From the NCBI GenBank assembly GCA_903896505.1, contig CAITXU010000141.1, forward strand, positions 1 to 50,298: 50,298 nucleotides of DNA. The letters are read 5' to 3'. Below are positions 1-8,829 of the stretch, piece after piece. The first letter of the stretch is position 1, and every line of letters starts with the position of its first letter. A program made the translations under genes and the position numbers. Origin of the DNA: an uncultured Verrucomicrobiota bacterium (GTDB lineage Bacteria; Verrucomicrobiota; Verrucomicrobiia; Limisphaerales; UBA9464). Under the pieces are notes generated by a model. It did no database searches, was not told where the DNA came from, and worked only from the letters and a program-made list of their open reading frames with translations.

Positions 1-48
1 AACTACACGTACTGACACACTCTTTCCCTACACGACGCCTTCAGATCT
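1..48 (+). other. Illumina TruSeq dual-index adapter (assembly artefact)
   Basis: Positions 17-38 match the start of the TruSeq read-1 adapter exactly (ACACTCTTTCCC through ACGACGC). Positions 39-48 match the rest (CTTCCGATCT) with one base missing before it and one substitution. Positions 1-8 match the preceding ATCTACAC with one mismatch, and the 8 bases between (9-16, GTACTGAC) equal the i5 index I remember as D508. Genomic sequence therefore begins near base 49. Bases 49-153 lie downstream of recN and show no convincing gene; any frame crossing base 48 is chimeric. Confidence 0.95.
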
Positions 49-153
49 CCGTTCCTGCCGGGCCTGTGGCCATCCGAATCCCTTCTATTCCGCAGAGGCC
101 AAGCCCATGGGCCGTCCGCAGGACCCCTTCGTTTCCGTGGGGAGGGTATTGAA

Positions 154-1848
154 TCAAAAAAGAGACGGGTCCTTGCTCCTGGCCGTCGGGATTTGTCCCA
201 ATAATTCCTCCGCATGACGTCGGGCGGCGGCACTTTGACCTCCCAACATTCGGGCGATTTCGGTCACGCGCGACGGACCATCGAGCCGTTCGATACGGGA
301 TTCGGTTCGCCCGTCGGTGACCTGTTTGGAGACCAGATACTGGGTATGTCCCTGTGCGGCCACCGGGGCCAAATGGGTGATGCAGAGCACTTGGTGGCGG
401 TCGGCGATTCCTCGCAGCTTTTGACCGACGGCCAGGCCGGTTTCGCCCCCCACGTTGGCATCCACCTCATCAAAAATCAGAACCGGAATTTCGTCGGCTG
501 AAGCGAGGACGGTTTTCAATGCCAGCATTACCCGGGCCAGCTCGCCACTGGAGGCGATGGTCCGCAGCGGGCGTGCCGGTTCGCCGGGGTTGGGGGCAAA
601 TTGGAATTCGCAGTGATCGAAACCGGTCGGCCCGGGGGCCTCCACCGTCGATAGCTCGACGTCCACCCGGCTCTGGCGGAAGCCAAGTTCCCCCAGATGT
701 TGCGAGACTTCCCGACTCAGGCGCGGAATGGCCAGCCTGCGCCGTTGAGTCAATTGTCCCCCGAGGTCCAGAAGCCGTTTGTCGATTTGAGCGAGTTCAG
801 CCGCGAGCTTTTCCGTCCGTTCCTCCAAACCTTCCCATTCCGACAGCTTGGTCCGGCACGTCTCGCCAAAAGCGAGCACGTCGCTCACGTTGGTGCCATA
901 TTTTCTTTTGAGCGACTGGATCAGGTTGATCCGTTCCTCAAGCTCCTGAAGACGTTCCGGGTCCAGTTCCAGTCGATCAAAATACCTGGACAGCAGCATG
1001 TTCAATTCCTGCAGGGTTTCGGTCGCCAAAATGTGGGCTGCCAATAATTCGGTGGTGCCGGGGTCATGACGCTGGATTTCGGTCAACAGCCGTCCCAGTC
1101 CACCGACCCGATCCAGGATGGAATCCTCCCCGTCGCATAAGATGGACTGTGCCGACTGGGTGGCCTCCATGAGTCGGGCAGCATTGGAAATTCGTTGGAA
1201 TTCAGCGGACAGAACTCCTTCCTCTTCCGGGGAAAGTCGCGCTGCCTCGATTTCCATGGCCTGATGGCGCAGGAGCTCCAGCTGTTGTTGGTGGATGGCA
1301 TCATCGGCGACCAGACTGGCGCGTTCCGCTGCGACCTGTTTTCGGCGATTCCATTCCGTTTCCCATTCCTGCCGAAGCGTTTCCAACGAGGCGAACGCAT
1401 CCAAAATGGACAATTGCCTGGCGGGTTGGAGCAGTGATTGGTGTTCATGCGGGCCGTGCATGTCGACAAGCCATTCGCCGATGCGGGCCAGGGCCGCCAC
1501 CGAGGTGGGTGACCCATTGATGAACTGTCGGTTGGTTCCGGAGGCGGTGAAGGACCGCCGGATTCGGAGTTCCCCAGGTTCACCCGGGTCCAGCCCGCTT
1601 TCCTCAAAGAAGCTCGCGAAGGGTGCGGTGAGATGCCGGATGTCAAAGACGGCTTCGACGGTGCAGGCGTCCGTCCCGCTTCTGATCAGCGCACGGTCCG
1701 CCCGTTGTCCGAGAATGAGGTTCACGGCACCCAGGATCACGGACTTGCCCGCACCGGTTTCACCCGTGATCACGTTGAAGCCTGGGGTGAGCTCCATGGT
1801 CAGGTCCGTCACCAGTGCCAGATTCTTAATCCGCAACGTCGTCAGCAC
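154..1848 (-). CDS. recN: DNA repair protein RecN
   Basis: SMC-like ATPase of recombinational double-strand-break repair; it acts on DNA ends in the cytoplasm. The 564-aa length is usual for the family. Walker A is GETGAGKS at residues 29-36. The central part (about 150-370) is rich in coiled-coil heptads. The C-terminal ATPase half carries the signature [13 protein letters not shown] and Walker [15 protein letters not shown]. The start is GTG, preceded at the right distance by GGAGG (1852-1856, read on the minus strand). It is divergent from the hydrolase at 1920, with only 71 bp between. The stop lies about 100 bp from the adapter, so no downstream neighbour can be seen. Confidence 0.96.
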   Translation of the reverse strand: MLTTLRIKNLALVTDLTMELTPGFNVITGETGAGKSVILGAVNLILGQRADRALIRSGTDACTVEAVFDIRHLTAPFASFFEESGLDPGEPGELRIRRSFTASGTNRQFINGSPTSVAALARIGEWLVDMHGPHEHQSLLQPARQLSILDAFASLETLRQEWETEWNRRKQVAAERASLVADDAIHQQQLELLRHQAMEIEAARLSPEEEGVLSAEFQRISNAARLMEATQSAQSILCDGEDSILDRVGGLGRLLTEIQRHDPGTTELLAAHILATETLQELNMLLSRYFDRLELDPERLQELEERINLIQSLKRKYGTNVSDVLAFGETCRTKLSEWEGLEERTEKLAAELAQIDKRLLDLGGQLTQRRRLAIPRLSREVSQHLGELGFRQSRVDVELSTVEAPGPTGFDHCEFQFAPNPGEPARPLRTIASSGELARVMLALKTVLASADEIPVLIFDEVDANVGGETGLAVGQKLRGIADRHQVLCITHLAPVAAQGHTQYLVSKQVTDGRTESRIERLDGPSRVTEIARMLGGQSAAARRHAEELLGQIPTARSKDPSLF

Positions 1849-1919
1849 AGTCCCTCCAATTCTCCGCTTGCATTGCCAATTGCCAACTGGTTTCTACCCC
1901 GGTCATCGTTCCGGAAGCG

Positions 1920-2702
1920 ATGGCGTTCGAATTTCGGTTTCTCGGGTCTGGTACTTCGCAAGGGGTTCCGGTCATCGGCAAGGATTATCCCTCGGCATTT
2001 TTGGAGAATCCGCGGAATCATCGGCTGCGTCCATCCATCTACGTGGCGTCCGATGCCGCGCGCTTGGTGGTGGACACCAGTCCCGATTTCCGCACCCAGA
2101 TGCTGCGGGAGAAGCTCGGCTTTCTGGATGCCGTCTTGATTACCCATGCCCACGCCGATCATGTGATGGGCATGGACGACTGCCGTCGGGTGTGTGATCT
2201 CCGGGGTGGTGCGCTGCCCATTTATGCATCCGAGGAAACCCTGGCCGCCTTGAGCCGGGTGTTCGTCTATGCGTTTGATGGGCGTCCCATCCCCAAGGGC
2301 TATTTTCATCCGGACCCCCGAAAGATCACCGGTCCTTTTGAGATAGGCGACTTGCGGATTACGCCGCTGCCCCTGCCGCATGGCCGGATGACAACCCTCG
2401 GTTTTCTTTTTCAGCAGGGAAACGCTTCCCGGTTGGCGTACCTCAGCGATTGCAACGCGGTCCCGGATGAGGTCATGGAACAGATTCGTGGAGTTGAGGT
2501 TGTGGTGCTGGATGCGCTCCGTCGTCAACCTCACCCCACTCACATGTGCCTGGACGAGGCCCTGACGGCAGCTCGACGCATCGGTGCGGGACGGACCTAC
2601 CTCACCCATTTGACCCATGATTACGATCACGACGTGGATCAGTCGGATTTGCCTCCAGACGTCTGGTTGGCCTACGATACCCTGCGGGTCGAAATCGACT
2701 AG
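1920..2702 (+). CDS. MBL-fold metallo-hydrolase (PhnP-like)
   Basis: 260-aa cytoplasmic metallo-beta-lactamase-fold enzyme. The N-terminus [15 protein letters not shown] and the [10 protein letters not shown] segment are typical of the branch that includes PhnP (phosphoribosyl cyclic phosphodiesterase) and related hydrolases. The dinuclear metal motif HAHADH is at about residues 79-84 and is followed by further His/Asp ligands ([20 protein letters not shown]). PhnP's extra zinc-binding cysteines near the N-terminus are not seen and no phn genes are nearby, so the substrate is unknown. The gene begins a plus-strand run; the acyltransferase starts 8 bp after its stop, so the two are probably co-transcribed. 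Confidence 0.9.
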   Translation: MAFEFRFLGSGTSQGVPVIGKDYPSAFLENPRNHRLRPSIYVASDAARLVVDTSPDFRTQMLREKLGFLDAVLITHAHADHVMGMDDCRRVCDLRGGALPIYASEETLAALSRVFVYAFDGRPIPKGYFHPDPRKITGPFEIGDLRITPLPLPHGRMTTLGFLFQQGNASRLAYLSDCNAVPDEVMEQIRGVEVVVLDALRRQPHPTHMCLDEALTAARRIGAGRTYLTHLTHDYDHDVDQSDLPPDVWLAYDTLRVEID

Positions 2703-2710
2703 CCAGGTCC

Positions 2711-3379
2711 ATGGTTCCTTCCCTCAATTATCAATTCTGGCGGGTCGTGGTGCGAAGCCTGGCGCAGGCGGCTTGGGACCTGAAGATTTTCAACGTTGAT
2801 CGGGTCCCCGCCACCGGCCCCGTCATTCTGGCCTGCAATCATGTTTCCTTTGCCGATCCTCCGCTGGTGGGGGTGGGTATCCGTCGACCGACTCATTTTC
2901 TGGCCCGGGATACGCTATTTCGAAACCCCCTGTTCGGGGCGTGGCTTCGGTCCGTGAACAGTATTCCAGTGGATCGGGATGGAGGCGGGGCCGCGGGCCT
3001 GCGAGCGGTCCTGGCATTGCTGAACCGTCAGGAAATGGTGGTCCTTTTTCCAGAGGGGACACGCTCCGTCGACGGTCGGTTGCAGTCTGCCAAACCGGGT
3101 GTTGGGCTGATCGCTCTCAAGTCGGGAGCTCCAGTGGTTCCAGTTCGGATGTTCGGTCTGTTTGAGGCTTGGGGGCGAAATCGAAAGTTGCCGCGGACGG
3201 GCAAGGTCATCGTCAAGTATGGTCATCCCATCCGGTTTGTTGGCGGAGACGGACCGACGGCAACCTCGATTGCCACCACGCCCAAGGTCCGCAACCAATG
3301 GGTGGCTCAACAAATCATGAATGCCATCCAAACCTTGGGGCCTGAAGAAGAAGTCGATCAGTTTCCGTGTCATCGATGA
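2711..3379 (+). CDS. lysophospholipid acyltransferase (PlsC family)
   Basis: 222-aa membrane-associated 1-acyl-glycerol-3-phosphate acyltransferase-like protein, which would add the second acyl chain during phospholipid synthesis. Acyltransferase block I is NHVSFADPP (H-X4-D, about residues 42-50), followed by the FLARDTLFRNPLFG region. Block III is FPEGTRS at about residues 115-121, and block IV includes GAPVVPVRMFG. The short length and single N-terminal hydrophobic stretch fit bacterial PlsC. It lies 8 bp after the hydrolase. Members of this family can also acylate other lysolipids, so the exact acceptor is not settled by sequence. Confidence 0.92.
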   Translation: MVPSLNYQFWRVVVRSLAQAAWDLKIFNVDRVPATGPVILACNHVSFADPPLVGVGIRRPTHFLARDTLFRNPLFGAWLRSVNSIPVDRDGGGAAGLRAVLALLNRQEMVVLFPEGTRSVDGRLQSAKPGVGLIALKSGAPVVPVRMFGLFEAWGRNRKLPRTGKVIVKYGHPIRFVGGDGPTATSIATTPKVRNQWVAQQIMNAIQTLGPEEEVDQFPCHR

Positions 3380-3486
3380 CCCACGCCGGGCGCTTCCCGG
3401 TCGGTCGAGGGAACCGTTTCACGACTATTGCCGTTGAGCAGACCTCCTTCTAGGTTCAGGGCCGATTTTAAGCAGATGTTTGTGAC

Positions 3487-4053
3487 ATGAACGAAACTCC
3501 CATCGATTCCAAGCCCACCGTGGCAGCTGATCCAGCACCCAGCGAGAGTGCACCCGTGTCTGAAGCCCAGGAGTTGGCGACCGCCCGCGCGCAGGCCGCG
3601 GAGAACTATGACCGGTTCGTTCGCCTTACTGCGGATTTTGATAACTTCCGGAAACGGTCCGCTCGCGAGCGCGAGGACGTTCGGAGGGCGACCTATGAGT
3701 CCCTCTTGTCCCGCCTGATTCCGGTTCTCGACAACTTTGAGATGGCACTCGCTGCCGCAGAGCAGCCACAGGCCAGCGTTGAAACAATCCGGGCTGGTGT
3801 ATTAATGATTCACCAGCAATTGCGTTCCGCCTTTATGGATGCGGGTTTGGAGGAGTTGAATGCCCAGGGGCAGCCATTTGACCCCTCGCTGCATGAAGCG
3901 GTTTCACAAAAGGAATCGGTGGAGGTACCCGAGGGCACGGTCCTTCATCAATTGCGCAAGGGCTATCGTTTGCGGGACCGTTTGCTGCGTCCGGCAAGCG
4001 TGGTTGTTGCGAAAAGGCCCGAACCGACGAGTCCCAGCGCCGCGGAACAATAA
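3487..4053 (+). CDS. grpE: nucleotide exchange factor GrpE
   Basis: 188-aa co-chaperone that drives ADP release from DnaK. The N-terminus (residues 1-35) is Pro/Ala/Glu-rich and probably disordered. A long helix follows (about 36-90, [20 protein letters not shown]), then the beta-rich head ending [18 protein letters not shown], the classic GrpE signature. It lies 2 bp upstream of dnaJ, so they form a co-chaperone operon. dnaK is not in the window. The 107-bp upstream gap contains no CIRCE inverted repeat that I can see, so HrcA control is not supported here. Confidence 0.96.
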   Translation: MNETPIDSKPTVAADPAPSESAPVSEAQELATARAQAAENYDRFVRLTADFDNFRKRSAREREDVRRATYESLLSRLIPVLDNFEMALAAAEQPQASVETIRAGVLMIHQQLRSAFMDAGLEELNAQGQPFDPSLHEAVSQKESVEVPEGTVLHQLRKGYRLRDRLLRPASVVVAKRPEPTSPSAAEQ

Positions 4054-4055
4054 CC

Positions 4056-5195
4056 ATGTCCACTTCCAAGAAGCGGGATTACTACGAGGTCCTTGGCGTT
4101 GGGAGGGACTGCAGTCCGGAGGAACTCAAAAAGGCCTATCGCAAGCTGGCGGTCAAGTACCACCCGGACAAGAACCCGGGCGACAGGGAGGCCGAGGAGC
4201 GGTTTAAGGAGATGGCCGAGGCCTTTGAAGTCTTGAGCGAACCCCAGAAGCGGGCAGCCTATGACCAGTATGGCCACGCTGCCTTCGATCCTCGCGCGCG
4301 TGGGGCCGGTGGCGGCGGATTCTCAGATGGTCCGGACATCTTTAGCCAGACGTTTGGCGGCCAATCGATGGGGGATATCTTTAGCAGTCTGTTCGGACAG
4401 GAATCCGAATCGGGCGGTTCGTCCCGTGGTTCCGACCTGCGTTACGACCTGGAAATCACCTTGGAAGAGGCGGTCAATGGTGTTGAGAAGCATCTCACCC
4501 TCACCAAGCAGGGGCTGTGCGGCGAATGTCGGGGGTCCGGTGCGGAAAAAGGCTCCAAAAGAGTTCGCTGCGCCACGTGTGCAGGCAGGGGACGGGTCAT
4601 TTATTCCGGAGGCATTATCCGCCTGGAAAAGCCGTGTCCGACTTGTAAGGGCAACGGTGAATCCATTGATCGCCCGTGCCGAAACTGTGGCGGCGAAGGT
4701 CGAGTCAACCAAACCCAAACCATTCAAATCCGAATTCCGGCGGGCGTGAACACGGGGATGCGTCTTCGGTCTGCCGGAAACGGTGAAGCAGGGCATCGAG
4801 GCGGCACTGCGGGTGACTTATATGTGGTGCTTCACATTCAGGACCATCCTGTTTTTCAACGCGATGGGGATGATTTGCTCTGTGAAGTACCCGTGGCATT
4901 CACCCAGGCTGCTTTGGGAGCTGAAATCGACGTTCCAACGCTAACTGGCAAGGCGCAAATACGCCTGCCGGCAGGGACCCAGACGGGTGCCTCGTTTCGC
5001 CTCAAAGGGAGGGGAGTCCGGAGCCTTCAGGGTTCGGGTGTGGGCGACCTGTTGGTGAAAATCGCGGTCGAGGTCCCAACCCGGCTCAATGCAGCTCAAC
5101 GGGCAAAATTGGAAGAATTCGCCCATTTGTGCGACGACAACGTCAATCCCCAGGGGCGGAGTTTTTTGGAACGAGCCCGGGAGTTTTTCGGCTGA
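4056..5195 (+). CDS. dnaJ: chaperone protein DnaJ
   Basis: 379-aa type I Hsp40 that delivers substrates to DnaK and stimulates its ATPase. The J-domain is at residues 6-72 with the HPD motif ([10 protein letters not shown]). A Gly/Phe/Ser-rich linker runs to about 125. The zinc region has four CxxCxGxG repeats: [24 protein letters not shown] and CRNCGGEG. The C-terminal substrate-binding domains follow ([34 protein letters not shown]). All four zinc repeats are intact. It is translated directly after grpE, with a 2-bp gap. Confidence 0.97.
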   Translation: MSTSKKRDYYEVLGVGRDCSPEELKKAYRKLAVKYHPDKNPGDREAEERFKEMAEAFEVLSEPQKRAAYDQYGHAAFDPRARGAGGGGFSDGPDIFSQTFGGQSMGDIFSSLFGQESESGGSSRGSDLRYDLEITLEEAVNGVEKHLTLTKQGLCGECRGSGAEKGSKRVRCATCAGRGRVIYSGGIIRLEKPCPTCKGNGESIDRPCRNCGGEGRVNQTQTIQIRIPAGVNTGMRLRSAGNGEAGHRGGTAGDLYVVLHIQDHPVFQRDGDDLLCEVPVAFTQAALGAEIDVPTLTGKAQIRLPAGTQTGASFRLKGRGVRSLQGSGVGDLLVKIAVEVPTRLNAAQRAKLEEFAHLCDDNVNPQGRSFLERAREFFG

Positions 5196-5224
5196 GCGGT
5201 ACCGTCCGATTTTGATGCCGACGT

Positions 5225-6004
5225 ATGCACCGGTTTTACCTTCCCCCCGGTAGGACGTCGGGCGACTTCCTGTCGCTTGTACCGGACGATGCCCATCATG
5301 CCGTCCGGGTATTGCGTCTGGGGGTGGGGGATCGCGTGGTCCTTCTTGATGGCGAGGGAGGCGAAATTCGAGGCGTGGTCCACATTGCCGGGCGCCAGGA
5401 GGTGTCCATCCGGGTCATTGAACGTATCCGACATCCAGCTCCGTCGACGGAAGTCATTTTGGTTCAAGCCATTGCCAAAGCCCAGGCGATGGACGGAATC
5501 ATTCATCGCGCGGTCGAGTTGGGCTCCGCTGAAATTCAACCGCTGTTGACGGAGCGGTCCATCAGCCGGCCCGACGATCTGGAGGCAAAACGTTACAAAT
5601 GGCAGGACATGGCCATCGAAGCGTCCAAGCAATCGGGAAATCCGTGGCTCACGGTCGTCAAGCCCATCTCCACCCCGCGCGAATGGCTGGCATCCTCCAA
5701 AGAGGGAGTCTTGACGATTATTGCCTCTCTTGTGGACCCGCCCGAAGCTTTGGCACAGATACTTTCGCAGGAAATGGCCCGGACTGGCCATCCCCCACTT
5801 CGTGTAGCCGTGGTGATTGGGCCGGAAGGGGATTTCACGCCCGAGGAATATGCTGAATTTCGGCAGGCGGGCGCCCGATCAATTTCTCTCGGTTCCCTGG
5901 TCCTTCGCGTCGAGACCGCAGCCATCGCGCTTCTGGCGATGGTGCAGTATGAATTGAGTCGGGGAAATGGTGGAAGCGACGTCCCGTCGCTTGGGTTGAG
6001 GTGA
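5225..6004 (+). CDS. rsmE: 16S rRNA (uracil-1498-N3)-methyltransferase RsmE
   Basis: 259-aa SPOUT (trefoil-knot) SAM-dependent methyltransferase that modifies U1498 of 16S rRNA. An N-terminal PUA-like domain (MHRFYLPP, HHAVRVLRLGVGD) precedes the knot, which carries IGPEGDFTPEEY and SLGSLVLRVETAAIAL near residues 199-240. The last twelve residues (NGGSDVPSLGLR) come from the first copy of a dispersed palindromic repeat starting near 5969, so the repeat supplies the stop codon and C-terminal tail. The conserved fold ends before it, and function should be intact. The gene lies 29 bp after dnaJ. Confidence 0.94.
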   Translation: MHRFYLPPGRTSGDFLSLVPDDAHHAVRVLRLGVGDRVVLLDGEGGEIRGVVHIAGRQEVSIRVIERIRHPAPSTEVILVQAIAKAQAMDGIIHRAVELGSAEIQPLLTERSISRPDDLEAKRYKWQDMAIEASKQSGNPWLTVVKPISTPREWLASSKEGVLTIIASLVDPPEALAQILSQEMARTGHPPLRVAVVIGPEGDFTPEEYAEFRQAGARSISLGSLVLRVETAAIALLAMVQYELSRGNGGSDVPSLGLR

Positions 6005-6150
6005 GCGGCGGGACGCCACTACCGCTTTGGGGAAAAAGGTGGCAGCGACGTCCCGTCGCTTGGGGGGAAGCAAGCGGCGAGACGCCACTGCCACTTCGGG
6101 GAAAAACGTGGAAGCGACGTCCCGTCGCTTGGGGGGTAAGTGGCGGGACC
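5969..6150. repeat. 69-bp tandem repeat, three copies, palindromic core
   Basis: The core AGCGACGTCCCGTCGCT (7-bp stem, 3-nt loop) recurs at 5975-5991, 6044-6060 and 6113-6129, exactly 69 bp apart. The intervening units also resemble one another (AGCGGCGAGACGCCACTGCCACTTCGG-like, with variation). Because 69 is a multiple of three, each unit reads in the same frame and creates repeated peptides such as RRPVAW. The first copy lies inside the end of rsmE. The same core recurs at 12614-12630 and 12689-12705. A REP-like element is the simplest description. Confidence 0.85.
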
Positions 6151-6201
6151 CGCCGCGTCACGATTGCGCTTCCTGCCCCACTTGATCCACTCTCGCTCAG
6201 G

Positions 6202-7254
6202 ATGACGCCTTTACCTGTTCCCATTGAGCTGGGGTATCGAATGCCTGCGGAATGGGAGCTCCACGCTGCCACATGGCTTACTTGGCCACGGCCCGACGGA
6301 ATCAGTTTTCCCGACGGTTACGAGGCCATTCCGGAGGTGTACGCCCGCTTCATCCATCGACTGACCCTCCACGAGTCGGTTCATATCAATGTGTGGGATT
6401 CCGACATGGCGGAATCCATCCGTGCCGTCCTCCGTCGGCACCATGTGCCGATGGAGTTGGTTCATCTGCATGAGTTTCCGAGTTACGAGCCATGGTGCCG
6501 TGACCATGGACCCATCTTCATTGTCCGGGATTCACCTGCCGGACGCGACCGGGCCGTGGTCGATTGGGACTACAATGCCTGGGGTGGAAAATACCCGCCC
6601 TATGAACTCGATGATGCGGTGCCCCAACAGGTCGCCCATTATCGCGGTTTGCCCCTCTTTTCACCGGGAATCGTCCTCGAAGGAGGTTCCATCGAGGTCA
6701 ATGGCACTGGAACTCTTCTGACCACCGAGGCCTGCCTTCTCAATCCCAATCGGAATCCCCATCTCACACGCCATCAAATTGAGCGTTACCTCCACGATTT
6801 TCTAGGTGCCACCCAGATACTCTGGCTGGGGGAAGGGATTGTCGGAGATGATACCGACGGACATATCGATGACCTGGCCCGTTTCCTCAATCCGACCACC
6901 ATCGCCACGGTGGTCGAGGAAGACCCGTCTGACGAAAACTACGGCCTGCTTCAGGATAACCTGGAGCGCTTGCGAGGAATGAAGGATGCCAATGGTCATC
7001 CCTTTCGGATCGTAGAATTACCGACACCGGGCGTTGTCGAGCGGGACGGGCAGCGTCTTCCCGCCAGCTACGCCAATTTCTATATCGCCAACCGACAGGT
7101 CATCCTCCCGACCTTCCGGCATCCGAATGACCGAATCGCTCAGGAACGATTGCAGCGGGAGTTTTCGGACCGCGAGGTGGTTCCCATCGATTCGACGGAC
7201 CTGATCTGGGGTTTGGGCTCATTTCACTGCATTTCTCAACAGGAGCCAGCCTAA
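6202..7254 (+). CDS. aguA: agmatine deiminase
   Basis: 350-aa enzyme of the guanidino-group-modifying superfamily that converts agmatine to N-carbamoylputrescine and ammonia on the route from arginine to putrescine. The N-terminus GYRMPAEWELHAATWLTWP, the EGGSIEVNG segment, GDDTDGHIDDLARF (catalytic His and Asp), and the end GSFHCISQQEP with nucleophile Cys343 are all diagnostic. I placed the start at the ATG at 6202. An in-frame GTG at 6001 would add 67 residues that merely translate the tandem repeat. An N-carbamoylputrescine amidase, the usual partner, is not nearby. The stop overlaps that of the convergent MFS gene by 3 bp. Confidence 0.93.
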   Translation: MTPLPVPIELGYRMPAEWELHAATWLTWPRPDGISFPDGYEAIPEVYARFIHRLTLHESVHINVWDSDMAESIRAVLRRHHVPMELVHLHEFPSYEPWCRDHGPIFIVRDSPAGRDRAVVDWDYNAWGGKYPPYELDDAVPQQVAHYRGLPLFSPGIVLEGGSIEVNGTGTLLTTEACLLNPNRNPHLTRHQIERYLHDFLGATQILWLGEGIVGDDTDGHIDDLARFLNPTTIATVVEEDPSDENYGLLQDNLERLRGMKDANGHPFRIVELPTPGVVERDGQRLPASYANFYIANRQVILPTFRHPNDRIAQERLQREFSDREVVPIDSTDLIWGLGSFHCISQQEPA

Positions 7255-8555
7255 AGGGAGGGAGACGGAAATGCTGGTCGGCCCCTCCGGATGAAGGCAG
7301 CCGTGAGGAGAAGGAGAGCGGCCAGCAGGTAAAGAAGGGCACCCCAGGATATGGCCTCGCTCATGTTTTCGATTTGCGTGGTCCGATGACCATGCTCAGC
7401 AATCCAACCGACGAGCCAGGGTCCCAATGCGCCCCCTCCCCAGCCCACCGTGTTCATCCATCCGACCACGGTTCCGCGAGCGCGAGGTTCCACACTGTCG
7501 TACAACGAGGCAAAGATACCGGAATCATAGAAGCCCTTCCCAAGCCCGAAGCAGATCATCGCGGTGATGAGAGTGGTTTGATCCCGGGTATGACCAACCA
7601 GGAAAACAAACGCCGACCCGAAAATCAGTCCGATGGATTGAACCCATATCCTTCCGGCCCGCGCCCCGACCGCCCACCGATCAGCCAGCCATCCGGCCAC
7701 TGGGACGCTGACGGCGCTCGCCAGGTGAATGAAAACCGTTCCTCCCAGGCCGGCGAGGGCAAGTTGGTAATCAAATTTTTCCTTGAGAAAGGTGGGGGTC
7801 CAAACCAGGAAAACGGCGGCCACCGAGTTGGCGAGGGCAAAAGCCAGCATCAGAAGAATGATACTCGGGGAGCCAAAGACAGCCCGGAGGGTTTCGGACC
7901 ATCCCAAGGCCGGTTGCGCGGCGATAACGGCACCAGCGGTGGTTCGGTTTGGTTCCGACGCTCCCCGAACCGGTTCTTTGAGAAATCGGAAAAGGACCAG
8001 GGAGAGAACCATCCCCACGGCGCCAAAAAGATAAAATCCGGTTTGCCAACCCCAGCGCACCGCCAACCAGGCACTGGCCCATGAACCCAGAATGGTGCCG
8101 GCGTAGACGCTTGATTGATGCCAGGCAATGGCACGGGACCTCGACTCGGGTGGGTGATAATCGCTGGTCAGCGACATGCTGGCGGGGAAATAGAAAGTCT
8201 CTCCCAATCCCTCCAAAGCGCGGACGGTGACAAACTGCCAGACGGTGTTGCACAGGCCGGTGGTCAGGGTCACGGCACTCCAAAACAAACAGCCTCCGAG
8301 GATGAGGTCCCGCCGTCGGAAACGGTCGCAAATCGGACCGGAAATCAGCGAGGCCCCGGCGTAGACCCACATGAACGCCGAACCAATCAGACCTAATTCG
8401 GATTTGGTGAAATGAAAGTGCCGTTCCAGCTCAGGGAACACGGCCGATACACCCTGCCGGTCTGCATAATTAAAAAAGCAGACCCACCAGAGCATGAAGA
8501 CGACCCACCATTTATAGGTGGATCGCTTCCGAGCGGTCGATGGCGTGGGAATCAC
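7251..8555 (-). CDS. MFS transporter (anion:cation symporter-like)
   Basis: About 434-aa inner-membrane transporter with roughly twelve hydrophobic segments. The first segment (WWVVFMLWWVCFFNYADRQGV) and the later FRRRDLILGG and GWMNTVGWGGGALGPWLVGW segments resemble the ACS/hexuronate-type major facilitator branch; substrate unknown. The reading frame opens upstream to a TTG at 8648, but that start lacks a ribosome-binding site. I prefer the GTG at 8553-8555, which overlaps the stop of a small frame with a strong Shine-Dalgarno sequence (GTGA overlap) and puts about 15 residues before the first membrane helix. Convergent and overlapping with the agmatine deiminase stop. Confidence 0.88.
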   Translation of the reverse strand: MIPTPSTARKRSTYKWWVVFMLWWVCFFNYADRQGVSAVFPELERHFHFTKSELGLIGSAFMWVYAGASLISGPICDRFRRRDLILGGCLFWSAVTLTTGLCNTVWQFVTVRALEGLGETFYFPASMSLTSDYHPPESRSRAIAWHQSSVYAGTILGSWASAWLAVRWGWQTGFYLFGAVGMVLSLVLFRFLKEPVRGASEPNRTTAGAVIAAQPALGWSETLRAVFGSPSIILLMLAFALANSVAAVFLVWTPTFLKEKFDYQLALAGLGGTVFIHLASAVSVPVAGWLADRWAVGARAGRIWVQSIGLIFGSAFVFLVGHTRDQTTLITAMICFGLGKGFYDSGIFASLYDSVEPRARGTVVGWMNTVGWGGGALGPWLVGWIAEHGHRTTQIENMSEAISWGALLYLLAALLLLTAAFIRRGRPAFPSPSL

Positions 8556-8635
8556 ACCGAAGTGAACCGGGAGCGTTTGGATGCTGCAAGAGGAATGCTC
8601 TCCAGGAACCGACGAGCACGCCGTGGCGCAGACAT
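8552..8635 (-). CDS. candidate 27-aa leader peptide upstream of MFS gene
   Basis: ATG at 8633-8635 is preceded by GGAGG (8642-8646) with a 6-nt spacer, the best ribosome-binding site in this stretch. The frame runs 27 codons (basic, MSAPRRARRF start) and ends in TGA sharing four bases (GTGA) with the proposed GTG start of the transporter. This arrangement is typical of translational coupling. No homologue is recognised and so short a frame may be chance; the claim rests only on signal spacing and overlap. Confidence 0.3.
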   Translation of the reverse strand: MSAPRRARRFLESIPLAASKRSRFTSV

Positions 8636-8710
8636 TCTTGTCCTCCAAACAACAGCTTTTGACCTCAACGGTTAATTCGTCTGCAACCTAATGATCCACA
8701 GTCACATCGG

Positions 8711-8761
8711 TAGGGCGAGGCCCCTGTCGATCCGCGGCGGTCCGTAACACCTCCGCCTCGC
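8711..8761. repeat. REP-like palindromic stretch
   Basis: In the 181-bp or longer gap between the oxidoreductase and the transporter, GCGAGGC (8715-8721) is complementary to GCCTCGC (8755-8761), enclosing a GC-rich core with TCGATCCGCGGCGG. It resembles short dispersed palindromes in style, but no second copy is seen in this window. The rest of the gap shows no gene or clear promoter. Confidence 0.35.
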
Positions 8762-8829
8762 AAGTTATACCCTGGCTGACCCCGAGCACCCCAAATGGAG
8801 GCCAGCCAAGCCGTTGGTCAACGTCGGCC

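Noticed and set aside
3..233. 76-codon minus-strand frame at the left edge
   Set aside because: It crosses the adapter at 1-48 and antisenses the end of recN; a chimera.
3380..3486. CIRCE/HrcA operator before grpE
   Set aside because: No TTAGCACTC-N9-GAGTGCTAA-like repeat is visible in the gap.
5969..6150. Possible CRISPR array
   Set aside because: Only three units, the spacers resemble each other, the palindrome is the repeat core, and no cas genes are present.
6001..6201. 67-residue N-terminal extension of agmatine deiminase
   Set aside because: It translates the 69-bp repeat (RRPVAW peptides); homology begins just after ATG 6202.
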